Shown in pieces: positions 8,289-18,700 of a DNA stretch of 64,000 nucleotides. The notes under the pieces are model-generated. The model did not search any database and was not told where the DNA came from. It saw only the letters and a list, made by a program, of their open reading frames with translations. Made by a program: the position numbers and the translations under genes. The DNA comes from Acholeplasma sp. OttesenSCG-928-E16 (GTDB lineage: Bacteria > Bacillota_I > Bacilli_A > Acholeplasmatales > Acholeplasmataceae). Numbering within the stretch: position 1 is the first letter of the stretch; each line of letters starts with the position of its first letter. Where the stretch lies: positions 24,557-88,556 of the forward strand of contig JAJDIT010000004.1 in NCBI GenBank assembly GCA_030266845.1, read 5' to 3'.

Positions 8289-10073
8289 TTATTCATTTTT
8301 CTCATCATATTGTAGTTCATACAAACTGTAATAAATTCCTTCTTTTTTCAATAATTCTTGATGACTTCCCATTTCCTTTATCTCCCCTTTTTGCATTACG
8401 ATAATTTTATCGCTATGCTGAATTGTTGATAAACGGTGAGCGACAATGAGCATTGTCGAAATATTCATCATCTTCTTTAATGATTCTTGGATTATCTCCT
8501 CTGTTTCTGAGTCGATGTTCGCGGTTGCCTCATCTAAAATCATTAGACTTGGCTTATAAGTGATTGCTCTTGCAAATGATATCAATTGTCTTTGACCAGT
8601 AGAAAAGTTATTTCCTCTTTCCAAAACCAAGTGACTATACTTGCCTGGGAGCTTTTCGATAAACGAGTCTGCCCCAACATAACGTGCAGATGTCATTACA
8701 TCCTCTAAGGTTACGGAGTCATCATTTAGAGCAATGTTTTGATAGATTGTTCCACTAAACAAGAAAACATCTTGAAGCATTTGTCCGATGTGTCTTCGCA
8801 AACTAGAACGGGTAATCTTTTTAATGTCTATCCCATCAATTAATATAGTTCCTTTTTGAATTTCATAGTTTCTAACAATCAAACTTAGAATCGTTGTTTT
8901 TCCAGATCCGGTTGCACCAACAAACGCTACTGTCTCCCCATGATTAACCGTGAAACTTACATCCTTTAAAACCCATTCATCATCAATATAAGAAAACCAA
9001 ACATTTTTAAATTCTATTTTCCCTGTAAATGATTCTAATTCAATCGCATCAACATCATCAATGATAGTTGGAGCAGTATCTAAAACATCAAAGATTTTTT
9101 CTGCACTAGAAAAAGCATCTTGAATTGTATTGAATAAATCCGATATTTCCTCAATCGGGCGGAAAAAATTGCCAACATATTGATATAGCATAATGACTGC
9201 ACCAGCTGATATCGCGCCTATCATCACCTCTTTTGTCCCAAAAATGAACACCATTATTGATCCAGCTATAGATATCAAATAAATAAATGGGCGGTAAACG
9301 GCAAAAATAGATATTTGTTTAAACCAGTTTTTTCTAATAAGTCTATTTTTATCTTTAAACTCATTAGTTTTCTTTTCCTCTTGGGAAAATATTTGGGTAA
9401 TCTTCATTCCTGATAGATTTTCTGATAAAAAGGCATTCAACTCAGAAATATTATTTCTTATTCTTCGATATGATTTTCTTGTCATCCCTCTAAAAACAAT
9501 GGTGGCAACCAAAGCAACTGGAATCGCAATAAAAACTATTATTGCCACTTTAGCACTTATTACCAATAAAATTACCATTATGGCAATTAAATAAACAAAG
9601 TTTTTAATCAAATTAACAAACACCGATGTAAACAACTCTCCAATCGAATTGGTATCATTACATACTCTCGTTACAAGTTTGCCAACTGGAACCTCATTTA
9701 ACTGGCCAATCGAAAGACTTTCAATATGTTGAAAAACCTCATCTCTTAAACTAAAAACTATTTTCTGCCCCATAACTTGGAGCATAATCGTCTGCTTATA
9801 AGAAACAATATTTCCAATAACAAGCAAAACTACATATCCTATTGCCACTACAACAATGAAAGTTATTTTATAAGTATTAGAATGATCAGTGCTTGTTAAT
9901 GTATCAATCATCATTCCAAGTAACGCTGGAGGCAATAAATCGATAGTCAAAACTAAAAATGTCAACAACAAGGCGACGATTAACGTTTTTTTGTGTGGTT
10001 TTATGTACTTGAATAGTTTTTTAATTACTACCTTATCACCAAGGGTTCTGGTGTTTTCTTTAAAATCTTTCAT
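8289..10073 (-). CDS. ABC exporter half-transporter (consensus-site subunit)
   Basis: A 594-residue fusion of a six-helix membrane domain (about 30-320) and a nucleotide-binding domain. Walker A is GATGSGKTT near residue 383. Walker B is LMILDEATANID near 508, with the catalytic Glu. The signature is degenerate (FSTGQRQ instead of LSGGQ). The partner just upstream has LSGGQ-type residues but lacks the Glu, so the two match the heterodimeric BmrCD/YheIH, LmrCD and TM287/288 layout with one active and one degenerate site. It starts directly after the partner stop, with GGGGAG as binding site. The substrate is unknown: drug, lipid or peptide. Confidence 0.93.
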   Translation of the reverse strand: MKDFKENTRTLGDKVVIKKLFKYIKPHKKTLIVALLLTFLVLTIDLLPPALLGMMIDTLTSTDHSNTYKITFIVVVAIGYVVLLVIGNIVSYKQTIMLQVMGQKIVFSLRDEVFQHIESLSIGQLNEVPVGKLVTRVCNDTNSIGELFTSVFVNLIKNFVYLIAIMVILLVISAKVAIIVFIAIPVALVATIVFRGMTRKSYRRIRNNISELNAFLSENLSGMKITQIFSQEEKKTNEFKDKNRLIRKNWFKQISIFAVYRPFIYLISIAGSIMVFIFGTKEVMIGAISAGAVIMLYQYVGNFFRPIEEISDLFNTIQDAFSSAEKIFDVLDTAPTIIDDVDAIELESFTGKIEFKNVWFSYIDDEWVLKDVSFTVNHGETVAFVGATGSGKTTILSLIVRNYEIQKGTILIDGIDIKKITRSSLRRHIGQMLQDVFLFSGTIYQNIALNDDSVTLEDVMTSARYVGADSFIEKLPGKYSHLVLERGNNFSTGQRQLISFARAITYKPSLMILDEATANIDSETEEIIQESLKKMMNISTMLIVAHRLSTIQHSDKIIVMQKGEIKEMGSHQELLKKEGIYYSLYELQYDEKNE

Positions 10074-12128
10074 TTAAACACTCCCCTCAACGATACTTTC
10101 TAATGTTTGTCTTCTTACCATGTCTTTATATAAATCCGAACTATGCAACAATTCATCATGGGAACCTATCCCAACTATTTTTCCATCATCCAAAAGAATA
10201 ATTTTATCCATATGCTTTACAGTAGATATTCGGTGAGCAATAAAAATTGTCGTTTTTCCTTTTCTTATCTCATGTAAATTATGAATGATTGCTTCTTCGG
10301 TTTTGGTATCTACCGCTGATACTGAGTCATCTAGGATCAAAAAATTAGCATCTTTATATAAAGCTCTTGCTATCGATATTCTTTGTTTCTGGCCACCTGA
10401 TACGGTCACTCCTCTTTCTCCTAAAATAGTCTCATACTGCTGACTAAATTCCATAACATTAGAATTAATGTCGGCTAATATTGCAGAGTCGACTACTTTT
10501 TCCATATTGATAGTTTCATCAGAAAAGGCAATATTATCGGCAATCGTTTCAGAAAAAAGAAAGTTATCTTGTGGAACATATCCAATTGAACCTCTTAGGC
10601 TTTTTAAAGATAAATCCATTATATCGTGTCCGTCAATAAAAATTGTTTGGCTGGAAACATCATAAATTCTCATAAATAAATCTACAAGAGTCGTTTTTCC
10701 TGAGCCAGTTTTTCCTAATATTCCGATGTTTTCACCCTTTTTTATTTCAAAGGATACATTCTTTAATACTGGTGATTCGCCATCAGGATACTTGAATGTA
10801 AGATTGTTAACCTTAATATTACCAAATAGATTGTCAACAACGGTTGCATCTTCCTTTTCTTCTACTCCTGGTTTTGAATCTAAAAACTCAGCGATTCTTC
10901 TGCTTGATGCCCTAGCTTGTCCGGTTATATAAAAGAACCTTGTAATAGCTGAAATCGGCCATAACAGTTGTGAGTAAAAAGACATATATGTAACTAAAGA
11001 TCCAGCAGTAAAACTAGAAGTGTCAGTAATAATGAAATACCCACCAGCCGAAATAATAATCAAAATTATGATGTTTGATAAGATACTGACAACAATTTGC
11101 ATTTGAGTCATTTGCTTAACATAGCGGATATTTTTTTCATAAAAATCAGAACTTTTCTTTTTAAATAAGAGTAATTCTTTATATTCTCTAACAAAAGCCT
11201 TAATAACTGAGATACCTGAAAAACTTTCCTGAACAAAATCACTCATATTTTCAAATGAGTCTTGTCTGACTCTAAATTTAAGGCGCATGCTCTTATTAAC
11301 AATATAGACTATTATCATCAACAATATAATCGGAATTAGTAATATTAAGGTCAAAATCGCCGAATCTTCATTTAAAGTAAACATTCGGTATAATGAAAAC
11401 CCTCCTAAGAATAAACCATCAACTAAATGCAAAATCCCTGGGCCAAATGCTTCTCTGACTGCATTTAAGTCATTAATAAAGTAAGTCATTAATCCACCGA
11501 CTTTTTTGTGTGAATAAAAATCCTGAGAAAGGTGGGTTGCATGATTAAACATAACTCTTCTTAATTCATATTCTATTTGCCTAGCAGTTCCAAAAATCGC
11601 AAAACGCCATAAGAATCTTCCAAGTGCAATAACTAATGCATGAAGAATAATTTGGATACAAAGTTCCCAAATATAATCAAATTTATCTTCATTAATAACA
11701 TTCCAGTTTGGATCATATATTTTCGCTTTTTCTAAATTTTTGATTTCATCGTTACTAAATAAAAAGCTATGAATTTCCCCTTCAAAAGAATAAGAAATAG
11801 TCGTTTCATTACCGCTTTTAGCTACTGTTGGTAGAATATCATTACCAGAAAAAGTTATTTCATCATCTTTATATGTGTATATAAATGTTTCTGTCTTTTC
11901 ATCTTTTTTAAATGATGCCTCACCAACATCTAAAAAAGTAAATACGGCATTATCATCTTTTTTAGAAGCTAGGGTCGTGGTAGAAGGATTGATGGTATCG
12001 GTTATTCTTCCGATAATCATCGGAACTTCTAACTGGATCCAGTCGATAGCAATCAAAATGGCTATTCCAATTAAAAAAGCCCAAAGATACTTGATGTAAT
12101 ATTTTGTAAAGTGCTTACCAAAAACCAT
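10074..12128 (-). CDS. ABC exporter half-transporter (degenerate-site subunit) with large external insert
   Basis: A 684-residue half transporter, about 100 residues longer than usual. The extra sequence lies between membrane helices 1 and 2 (about residues 46-152); it is polar, strand-rich, and should face outside the cell. The rest is a standard exporter: Walker A GKTGSGKTT near 471, signature VSGGQKQR, and Walker B LILDDSVSAVD near 594 with Asp instead of the catalytic Glu, as in BmrC/YheI-type subunits. The ATG has an AGGAGGG site. It is the first gene of the pair; a perfect palindrome lies between its -10 box and its start. Confidence 0.93.
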   Translation of the reverse strand: MVFGKHFTKYYIKYLWAFLIGIAILIAIDWIQLEVPMIIGRITDTINPSTTTLASKKDDNAVFTFLDVGEASFKKDEKTETFIYTYKDDEITFSGNDILPTVAKSGNETTISYSFEGEIHSFLFSNDEIKNLEKAKIYDPNWNVINEDKFDYIWELCIQIILHALVIALGRFLWRFAIFGTARQIEYELRRVMFNHATHLSQDFYSHKKVGGLMTYFINDLNAVREAFGPGILHLVDGLFLGGFSLYRMFTLNEDSAILTLILLIPIILLMIIVYIVNKSMRLKFRVRQDSFENMSDFVQESFSGISVIKAFVREYKELLLFKKKSSDFYEKNIRYVKQMTQMQIVVSILSNIIILIIISAGGYFIITDTSSFTAGSLVTYMSFYSQLLWPISAITRFFYITGQARASSRRIAEFLDSKPGVEEKEDATVVDNLFGNIKVNNLTFKYPDGESPVLKNVSFEIKKGENIGILGKTGSGKTTLVDLFMRIYDVSSQTIFIDGHDIMDLSLKSLRGSIGYVPQDNFLFSETIADNIAFSDETINMEKVVDSAILADINSNVMEFSQQYETILGERGVTVSGGQKQRISIARALYKDANFLILDDSVSAVDTKTEEAIIHNLHEIRKGKTTIFIAHRISTVKHMDKIILLDDGKIVGIGSHDELLHSSDLYKDMVRRQTLESIVEGSV

Positions 12129-12137
12129 AATTCCCTC

Positions 12138-12155
12138 CTAATACTTTTGTATTAG
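12138..12155. promoter_or_regulatory. Perfect palindrome in the leader of the ABC pair
   Basis: CTAATAC-4 bp-GTATTAG, 7-bp arms, between the TATAAT box (12169-12174, minus strand) and the ribosome binding site of the exporter gene. It could be a repressor operator or an RNA hairpin at the ribosome binding site; there is no T run, so it is not a terminator. Confidence 0.5.
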
Positions 12156-12168
12156 TCCCATACATTAG

Positions 12169-12174
12169 ATTATA
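12169..12174 (-). promoter_or_regulatory. -10 box of the ABC exporter pair
   Basis: TATAAT on the minus strand, about 40 bp upstream of the start at 12128. The -35 region is not clear. Confidence 0.5.
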
Positions 12175-12216
12175 CACCTAATTTTTAAATATTGGCTCTT
12201 TTTAAAAGAATTTTAA

Positions 12217-12245
12217 TTGACTACCATCTAGGATAGTGTTAAAAT
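12217..12245 (+). promoter_or_regulatory. Promoter of pepT
   Basis: TTGACT (12217-12222), a 17-bp spacer and TAAAAT (12240-12245), followed by GAAAGGA and the pepT ATG at 12271. This is close to the sigma-A consensus. Confidence 0.7.
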
Positions 12246-12270
12246 TTTTTTATAACGAAAGGATGGCTCT

Positions 12271-13488
12271 ATGAAAACAATCAATAGATTTTTAAACTAC
12301 GTCAAAATCGATACAAAATCTGATCATCAGTCAGACACTTATCCTTCTACAAAAAAGCAATTTGACTTAGCAAATTTATTAGCGAAAGAACTAAAAGAAA
12401 TGGGATTAGAAGTTGTTCTTGATGATTATTGTTATCTATATACAAAAATACCTAAAAATATCAATAAAGATATCTTAAAGGTTGGTTTTATCGCCCATCT
12501 AGACACCTCACCAGATGCAAGCGGCAAGAACGTTAATCCAAGAATAATTGAAAATTATGATGGCATGGATATAATCTTAAACGATAAACTTTCCATAAAA
12601 ACATCTGAGTTTTCTTTTCTTAGTAGCTTAAAAGGAAGTGACTTAGTAGTCACTGATGGAAATACCTTATTAGGAGCTGATGATAAAGCGGGTGTTGCCG
12701 AAATAATGAGTCTAGTTGAAACATTAGTAACTGATTCTAGCATCAAGCACGGTGATATTTATATATGCTTTACCCCAGATGAGGAAATAGGTAGAGGAAC
12801 CGATAAGTTTAACTTTGATTTATTTAAAGCTGATTTCGCTTATACGGTTGATGGTGGAGCCGTTGATATAATATCATATGAAACATTTAATGCCGCTTCT
12901 GCTTTAGTAACAGTAACTGGTAAATCAATCCATCCTGGTAGCGCAAAAAATAAATTAGTAAATGCCTCATTGTTGTTGATGGAGTTCAATAATTTATTAG
13001 ACCACAATAAAAGACCTGAATATACTGAGGGGTATGAAGGATTTAATCACTTAAGTGAGATGAAAGGCGAAGTGGAAAGAGCAAATGCTAATTATATAAT
13101 TAGAAATCATGATAAAAATGAATTTGAAAAACAAAAAAATTCATTTATCAAAATAAAAGACTATTTAAATGATAAGCATGGTTATTTGGCTTTTAGTGTC
13201 GATATTAAAGATAGCTATTATAATATGTATGAAGTATTAAAAAATCATAAAAACGTCATCGACCTTGCTGAAAATGCCTTAATTGATGTTGGATTAACCC
13301 CAAAGTTTGAAGCAATCAGAGGGGGTACCGATGGAGCTAGATTATCTTTTGAAGGTTTGCCTTGTCCTAATTTAGGAACCGGAGGTTACAATTTTCATGG
13401 TCCTTTTGAGCTATTATCTATTAACGAAATGAATGCGGCAGTTAAGGTTTTACTTTCTATAGTTAAACTTCTAACAAATAATAATTAA
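12271..13488 (+). CDS. pepT: Peptidase T (tripeptide aminopeptidase)
   Basis: A 405-residue M20-family metallopeptidase that removes the N-terminal residue from tripeptides in the cytoplasm. Zinc-binding and catalytic motifs are present: HLDTSPD near residue 76, GADDKAG near 135, and PDEEIGRG near 169. The C-terminal part has RGGTDGARLSFEGLPCPNLGTG and the HGPFE histidine. Its length is usual for PepT. It is a single gene on the plus strand with a good promoter. Its last 4 bp overlap the end of the convergent CoA-transferase gene, and no terminator is visible between them. Confidence 0.97.
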   Translation: MKTINRFLNYVKIDTKSDHQSDTYPSTKKQFDLANLLAKELKEMGLEVVLDDYCYLYTKIPKNINKDILKVGFIAHLDTSPDASGKNVNPRIIENYDGMDIILNDKLSIKTSEFSFLSSLKGSDLVVTDGNTLLGADDKAGVAEIMSLVETLVTDSSIKHGDIYICFTPDEEIGRGTDKFNFDLFKADFAYTVDGGAVDIISYETFNAASALVTVTGKSIHPGSAKNKLVNASLLLMEFNNLLDHNKRPEYTEGYEGFNHLSEMKGEVERANANYIIRNHDKNEFEKQKNSFIKIKDYLNDKHGYLAFSVDIKDSYYNMYEVLKNHKNVIDLAENALIDVGLTPKFEAIRGGTDGARLSFEGLPCPNLGTGGYNFHGPFELLSINEMNAAVKVLLSIVKLLTNNN

Positions 13489-14513
13489 TCATAAAAATTT
13501 ATTGGCAATTTGATACTCTTAAATTGCCCTTTTTTTATGTTTTTTAAATCTTTAACTTCGGTACTATCAAACGCCTCTTTGATATCATTAATCGGTCCAG
13601 CAGAAATATTGTTTTCTTTTAATAGCTTAAGTATTTCTTTTTTTGGATACTTTATTAATTTTTCATTAATTTTTCCTTCTAATTCATCTATTTTTGAAAT
13701 TCTTTTTTCATTAGTTTGAAATTTTTCTTTATCTAGTCCAATCAAATCCGCTAGTCTAAAAAACATTTCATCGTTAGCTATCGCGATAATTATAAAACCA
13801 TCTTTAACTTTATATGAATTATATGGAGCTATTGAGTAATGACGATTTCCCTTTCTTTTTTCGCAGTAATCTAAATTTAAGTATCTGGTGGCTTCTACTT
13901 GAATCAAGCTAAGTGCTGATTCTAATAATGAACAGTTAATTTCCTTACCTCTATTGGTTTTTTCTCTTTCTAAAAGAGCGGCTAAAATACCAATTACAAG
14001 ATTTTGACCGGTTACATAATCAATAACAGGAACTCCAGTTTTTTGGGGGACATCATATTCATTACCGTTTAAACTCATAAATCCGCTTAACCCTTGGATA
14101 ACGATATCTTGGCTTCTTGTGTTTTTGTTATCTGTATTTCCATAGCCATTAATTGATGCATATATCAATCTAGGATTAAGTTTTTTTATGTTTTGATATG
14201 ATATTCCGATTTTATCGTAAGAAGATTGAATAGAATTATGAATTAATACATCTGATTCCTTGATTAATTTAAAAACTAACTTCAAATCTTCTTCATTTTT
14301 AAAGTCGATATAAATTACTTCTTTTTCTGAATTTAAGGCATAGTAATAATCAGATAGATCATCACTTAATTTCATTCCATAGTGTCTTGATTCATCTTTA
14401 TAACCTTTTCTTTCTATTTTTATGACCTCTGCGTTTAGATCTTTTAAGATATTTCCCGCTAGAGGAGCTGAAAAAATTCTACCAAATTCTATGACTTTTA
14501 TTCCTTTTAACAT
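13485..14513 (-). CDS. CaiB/BaiF-type (class III) CoA-transferase
   Basis: A 342-residue protein of the family III CoA-transferases, which move CoA between carboxylic acids through an aspartyl-CoA thioester. The N-terminus LKGIKVIEFGRIFSAPLAG is the usual beginning (cf. LxGxRVLDlt.v.AGP). The catalytic Asp is seen in SQDIVIQGLSGFM. It is somewhat shorter than the usual 380-430 residues. The start has AAGGAG and lies 4 bp after the radical SAM gene stop, so it is the third gene of the NRPS unit. The likely role is to supply or remove an acyl-CoA for that pathway; this is inferred from position only. Confidence 0.87.
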   Translation of the reverse strand: MLKGIKVIEFGRIFSAPLAGNILKDLNAEVIKIERKGYKDESRHYGMKLSDDLSDYYYALNSEKEVIYIDFKNEEDLKLVFKLIKESDVLIHNSIQSSYDKIGISYQNIKKLNPRLIYASINGYGNTDNKNTRSQDIVIQGLSGFMSLNGNEYDVPQKTGVPVIDYVTGQNLVIGILAALLEREKTNRGKEINCSLLESALSLIQVEATRYLNLDYCEKRKGNRHYSIAPYNSYKVKDGFIIIAIANDEMFFRLADLIGLDKEKFQTNEKRISKIDELEGKINEKLIKYPKKEILKLLKENNISAGPINDIKEAFDSTEVKDLKNIKKGQFKSIKLPINFYD

Positions 14514-14517
14514 TTAT

Positions 14518-15702
14518 TTACTCCTTAAACAATTTAGTTTGATATCCAAGACACTTAAAGCCATTTTCATTAACTATCGGTATCTCATTTTCATTAATTT
14601 TTAATTCTTTTCGTACCCAAAAACAAATACTAATTGAAATACCGTATTTGGCGGCAATTTTCTTAATCTTTTCGATCCAATATATTGATTTTTCTCTACT
14701 TGGAGCTGTTCTTGACCTTTGTTTAACATGGTTTAGGTTGTCATTATTAAAATATGTTTCAAAGACTTTTTTGAAGATATCAGGATCATATTCTTTTATC
14801 ACTGATGCTAATAGGGTCATATTCCAAATATTAGCGGTCAAAAATTCAGGTTTAATGTTGATTATATGATACTTATTAAGTTGTTTAAAGAAATCATCAA
14901 GTAGTTCATCATTTAAGACACTAATTAAAATGGGCTGAACTAAAGCTGAATTAGCCATAATTCCATTTTCTTGACACAATTTAACCGCTTCTAGTCTTGA
15001 TTCATAAGAAGCTGCATATGGCTCTAAGTATTCTCTAACGCCATTTGGGAATATCGACAATGAAGTGTTAAACTGCATTTTTCCTTTTAATTTTTTAAAA
15101 AGATCTAGAATACTAACCCCATCATATTGATAGTTTAGAGCTTCTACTCCCGCTTTTGAAGCGATAAAAAGTCGGATCTTAGAATCACTTCTTTTTTTAT
15201 AGTGATTAATGAACTCTAAAAGAATTTTATGGGCAATTCCAGTTTGGAGGGTTGCTTCACAGAAAGCTTCTGTTTTTGGTGAGAAGTAAAAATAATGATC
15301 TTCATGATAGTATTGTTCTAGCTTTTTTCTTACTAATTCATGGTAGTTTTCATAAACGATTAATTCCTGATGGATACCATCATCAACTAAGCAATACGCA
15401 CAACCAACATTGCAGCTTAAAACTGGATTTATTTCATAGGTTTGAATAGGACAAGATCCAGTGTAGTTATGAATCAATAACTCGCTATTTAAGTCTATTT
15501 TTTCGATTTTTACTTCCATCTTTGGAAATAACTTTCCTTCTTCGATCCTTTTTTTAAAATATTTAGATCCTTCAATAGCTTCTTCTTTTACTTTTTCACT
15601 TACGTTGATATTAATAAAGTCATCAAAATTCAACTCTCTCATAGTAAAGTTTTTGTTGGTATAGATTGATTTATCATTTTCACTTAATCTTGTTAATTTC
15701 AT
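14518..15702 (-). CDS. Radical SAM protein, spore photoproduct lyase-like
   Basis: A 394-residue protein. A CxxxCxxC cluster motif (C97, C101, C104, in LSCNVGCAYCLVDD) marks a radical SAM enzyme that binds a [4Fe-4S] cluster and S-adenosylmethionine. The following FSPKTEAFCEATLQTGIA resembles the segment after the first barrel strands in the spore photoproduct lyase / photolyase-like group. It is slightly longer than SplB (about 340). The start codon overlaps the NRPS stop as ATGA. Lying between an NRPS and a CoA-transferase gene, with no sporulation gene in the window, it probably modifies a small molecule or peptide rather than repairing DNA; this is inference. Confidence 0.85.
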   Translation of the reverse strand: MKLTRLSENDKSIYTNKNFTMRELNFDDFININVSEKVKEEAIEGSKYFKKRIEEGKLFPKMEVKIEKIDLNSELLIHNYTGSCPIQTYEINPVLSCNVGCAYCLVDDGIHQELIVYENYHELVRKKLEQYYHEDHYFYFSPKTEAFCEATLQTGIAHKILLEFINHYKKRSDSKIRLFIASKAGVEALNYQYDGVSILDLFKKLKGKMQFNTSLSIFPNGVREYLEPYAASYESRLEAVKLCQENGIMANSALVQPILISVLNDELLDDFFKQLNKYHIINIKPEFLTANIWNMTLLASVIKEYDPDIFKKVFETYFNNDNLNHVKQRSRTAPSREKSIYWIEKIKKIAAKYGISISICFWVRKELKINENEIPIVNENGFKCLGYQTKLFKE

Positions 15703-18700
15703 TTTTTAGCTCCTTTTATTAAATTTATTATTATATCTGTGTTTTCTTTGAGCATTATTTCTGCATGGTTACATGTGAAATACTTGCAGTCTGCTTGTTG
15801 ATGCCCAAGCTTTTGATCGTTGTATTTTTTTGCCGACTGACTGGATACAAATAGTGTGTATTTATTCTTTCCTTCATATAGCAGATATTTATTTAGTAAT
15901 TTCATAATTTTCTTTTGTTCACTTAGAAACTTGAAAGAAAAAAAATCTTTAATATGCTTTATTGCGTATTTAAACATTTTTTTATATCCTCTTAAACGAA
16001 AAACTAAAAGACAATTTCTAAGCGCTATTATAATTGCCGATCTTAACCTAATTGGATATAAAGCATAATTAGGGGTATCAATCATATAGACTGATGAGTT
16101 ATCACCTCCTAATTGTCTTGATAGTTCAAAGGCAAATGTGCCTCCTCCTGAATAACCTATTAAAGTATAGTGATCATATTTATAGTCATTTAACAATTCT
16201 AAAGATATATCTTTACAAAATGACTCTACTGATTCATACCGATGTAAATTATTGGAATTAATAGCTAAAATTGGAGTGTCATCACTTATTGAGTCAATTA
16301 GATTTTTGTAAGAAGCTACATCACCAGTTAAGTCAAAAAAGATTATAAAGGGGGTCTTATTTCCATCTTTAATTAGTGTTATGTTTTTAGTTCTTTTACC
16401 TTCTTTTATGAAATCATACAATTTGTTTACTGTTGGATTTGAGTATAGATCAGTAATCAAAAGACTAGTCTTAAATTCTCTTTCTATTTTTGTGATCATT
16501 TCGATTAGTTCAATCGAGTTGATCCCATAATTCATAAAGTCATCATGATAATTGATATCTTCTAAGGCAACTTGTCTAATTATTTCTAATAACTTTTTCT
16601 TTTCTCTGGTCTTTTTTGTTATATCATTATTGTTTATTTTAATATTAGGCTTGTCGCTATTACCGCGTGGTATTTCCTTAGCTAAAATGATTTTTTTAAT
16701 GCTCACATAATAAGGTAAATTATTAGTCAAATACTTTTTATACTTATTTAAGTTGATTTTGCCGACAACATACTGAATAATACTGTTTTTTATATATATT
16801 GTATAGGAATCTTTTATACCCTGATATTTTTTTGAAATGGTATCAATTGCGTCTAGTTCAATTCGAAATCCATTTAGTTTTATTTGCCTGTCTTTTCTAG
16901 TTAAAAATATATTTTCATTATATTCATTTTGCTTTATGATATCTGCACTTTTATATCCTTTATATTTAGTTTTTTCATCAATGAAAAAACGTTCCTTTGT
17001 CAGCTTATAATTATTTAGATATCCTAATCCAACATTAGGACCGATAATAAATAATTCTGCCTCATTTTCGTCAGTATATGAGAGTCTTTCATAATAGGAT
17101 GAAAATGGCTTGCCAAATGGATATTCATCCATTTTTTTGGTGATGATTTGATAATGCGATAGAACAGTACATTCAGCAGGTCCATATCCGTTTATTACTT
17201 TATACTTAGTATGTTCATTATAGTATGTCATTTTAGCCCCTGCAATCATTAGGGAATCAATATTATCATCTGGATATAATTGATTATAAAGCTGTCCTAG
17301 AGCGGTTGTAAAAATAAGATTTTTAATGTTATTTTCACATACGTAATTATGAATTAGTTTGATGTCCTTCCTTATTTTATCACTAGCTATAAATAAAGTT
17401 GATCCCGTCTTTAAAGCGAGGATAGTTTCGATTAAAGAACCATCAAAATCTAAGGAACAGGTAGAAAGGACACTTGATCTTGATAAACCATCATATGCTT
17501 CATTTATACTATTATAAAAAGCTAATAAGTTTGGAGTGGTAATGATTACACCTTTTGGTTTACCAGTTGAACCAGAAGTATACATTACATATGCTATGTC
17601 TCCATTTATTGATTTGCAAGAACTCATATTTGGCAATTTGGTAATGTTTATCTCATTATCTAGCTCATATAAAGATTGTTCTTCGTTATATTTTAAGAGG
17701 GTTTTAATTTTCGTTTCACCAATAATGTCATCCCTGATATTCTTATTATGTAAATTTGATAATACAACAAATGCTTTACCTGCCTTTAAAATACCAAGAA
17801 GTCCAACATAAAAATAAACTGACCTTTCATTTAAAAGGCCTATTAAGGAGCCTTCATCCTTGATTGCTAGGGCTACATTACTAGAATATTGATCTAATTC
17901 TTTATAGGTTAGTTTGTGATAGTCATCAACTAATGATAAAGATTCAAGGTTGTTCTTAATTGAATCATCGATTGCTTTCATTAATGTTTCTTTTTTAGGG
18001 ATATTTATTAGATCATCTTGTTTTGTGATAAATTTGATGGCATATTTTTTAATATTGTTTAAAATACCATCAATCTCTTTTTCTTTGTAGGTACTTACCG
18101 AATAATCAACTGCAATTTCAAGATTACTTCCTTTTGGTTTGAGATTAGGATTAAGCTTGAAATTAAGTTCAGTTACATCTTCATTTGGTGAAAAGCGTGT
18201 TATTGGGTATGTCAAACCAGAAAAAGGAAGAGAATTTATAATGAATTTGGAAGGCATCAAGACAAAAGGATCATTTTTAGAATATTTATGAATCAAATCG
18301 TCTGCCACAAATTGGTGTCTTGAAAAAGCCTCATCTAAAAGAATCGTAAAACGATCTAAAAAACTAGAGTATGTTTCCTTTTTTAAAGACATTACAAGAG
18401 GAATAGTGGATGCACACATCCCGGCTAGTCCCTTTTCATGATCTCCTCTATTATGATGGGTTGTAGAAATGGTGATATTTTCTTTCCCAAAAAACTCAAA
18501 AAGGGATAAAAATGTTGCCGCATAGATAACTTTAAAAACTGAGATTTTGAGACTCTTACTATATGCTAATAAATCATCTGTCTCTGATTTTAAAAACTCC
18601 ATACTAATTCTACTAGAAGAAATATCGTCTCTCAATAAATATTGTCTTTCCTTAGATTCTTTTAATATAGAATCAAAAAAAAGATCATCTTCTTCTTTTT

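Noticed and set aside
14518..15702. Radical SAM protein as a true spore photoproduct lyase for DNA repair
   Set aside because: The gene is translationally coupled to an NRPS and a CoA-transferase and no sporulation gene is in the window; DNA repair is less likely, though not excluded.
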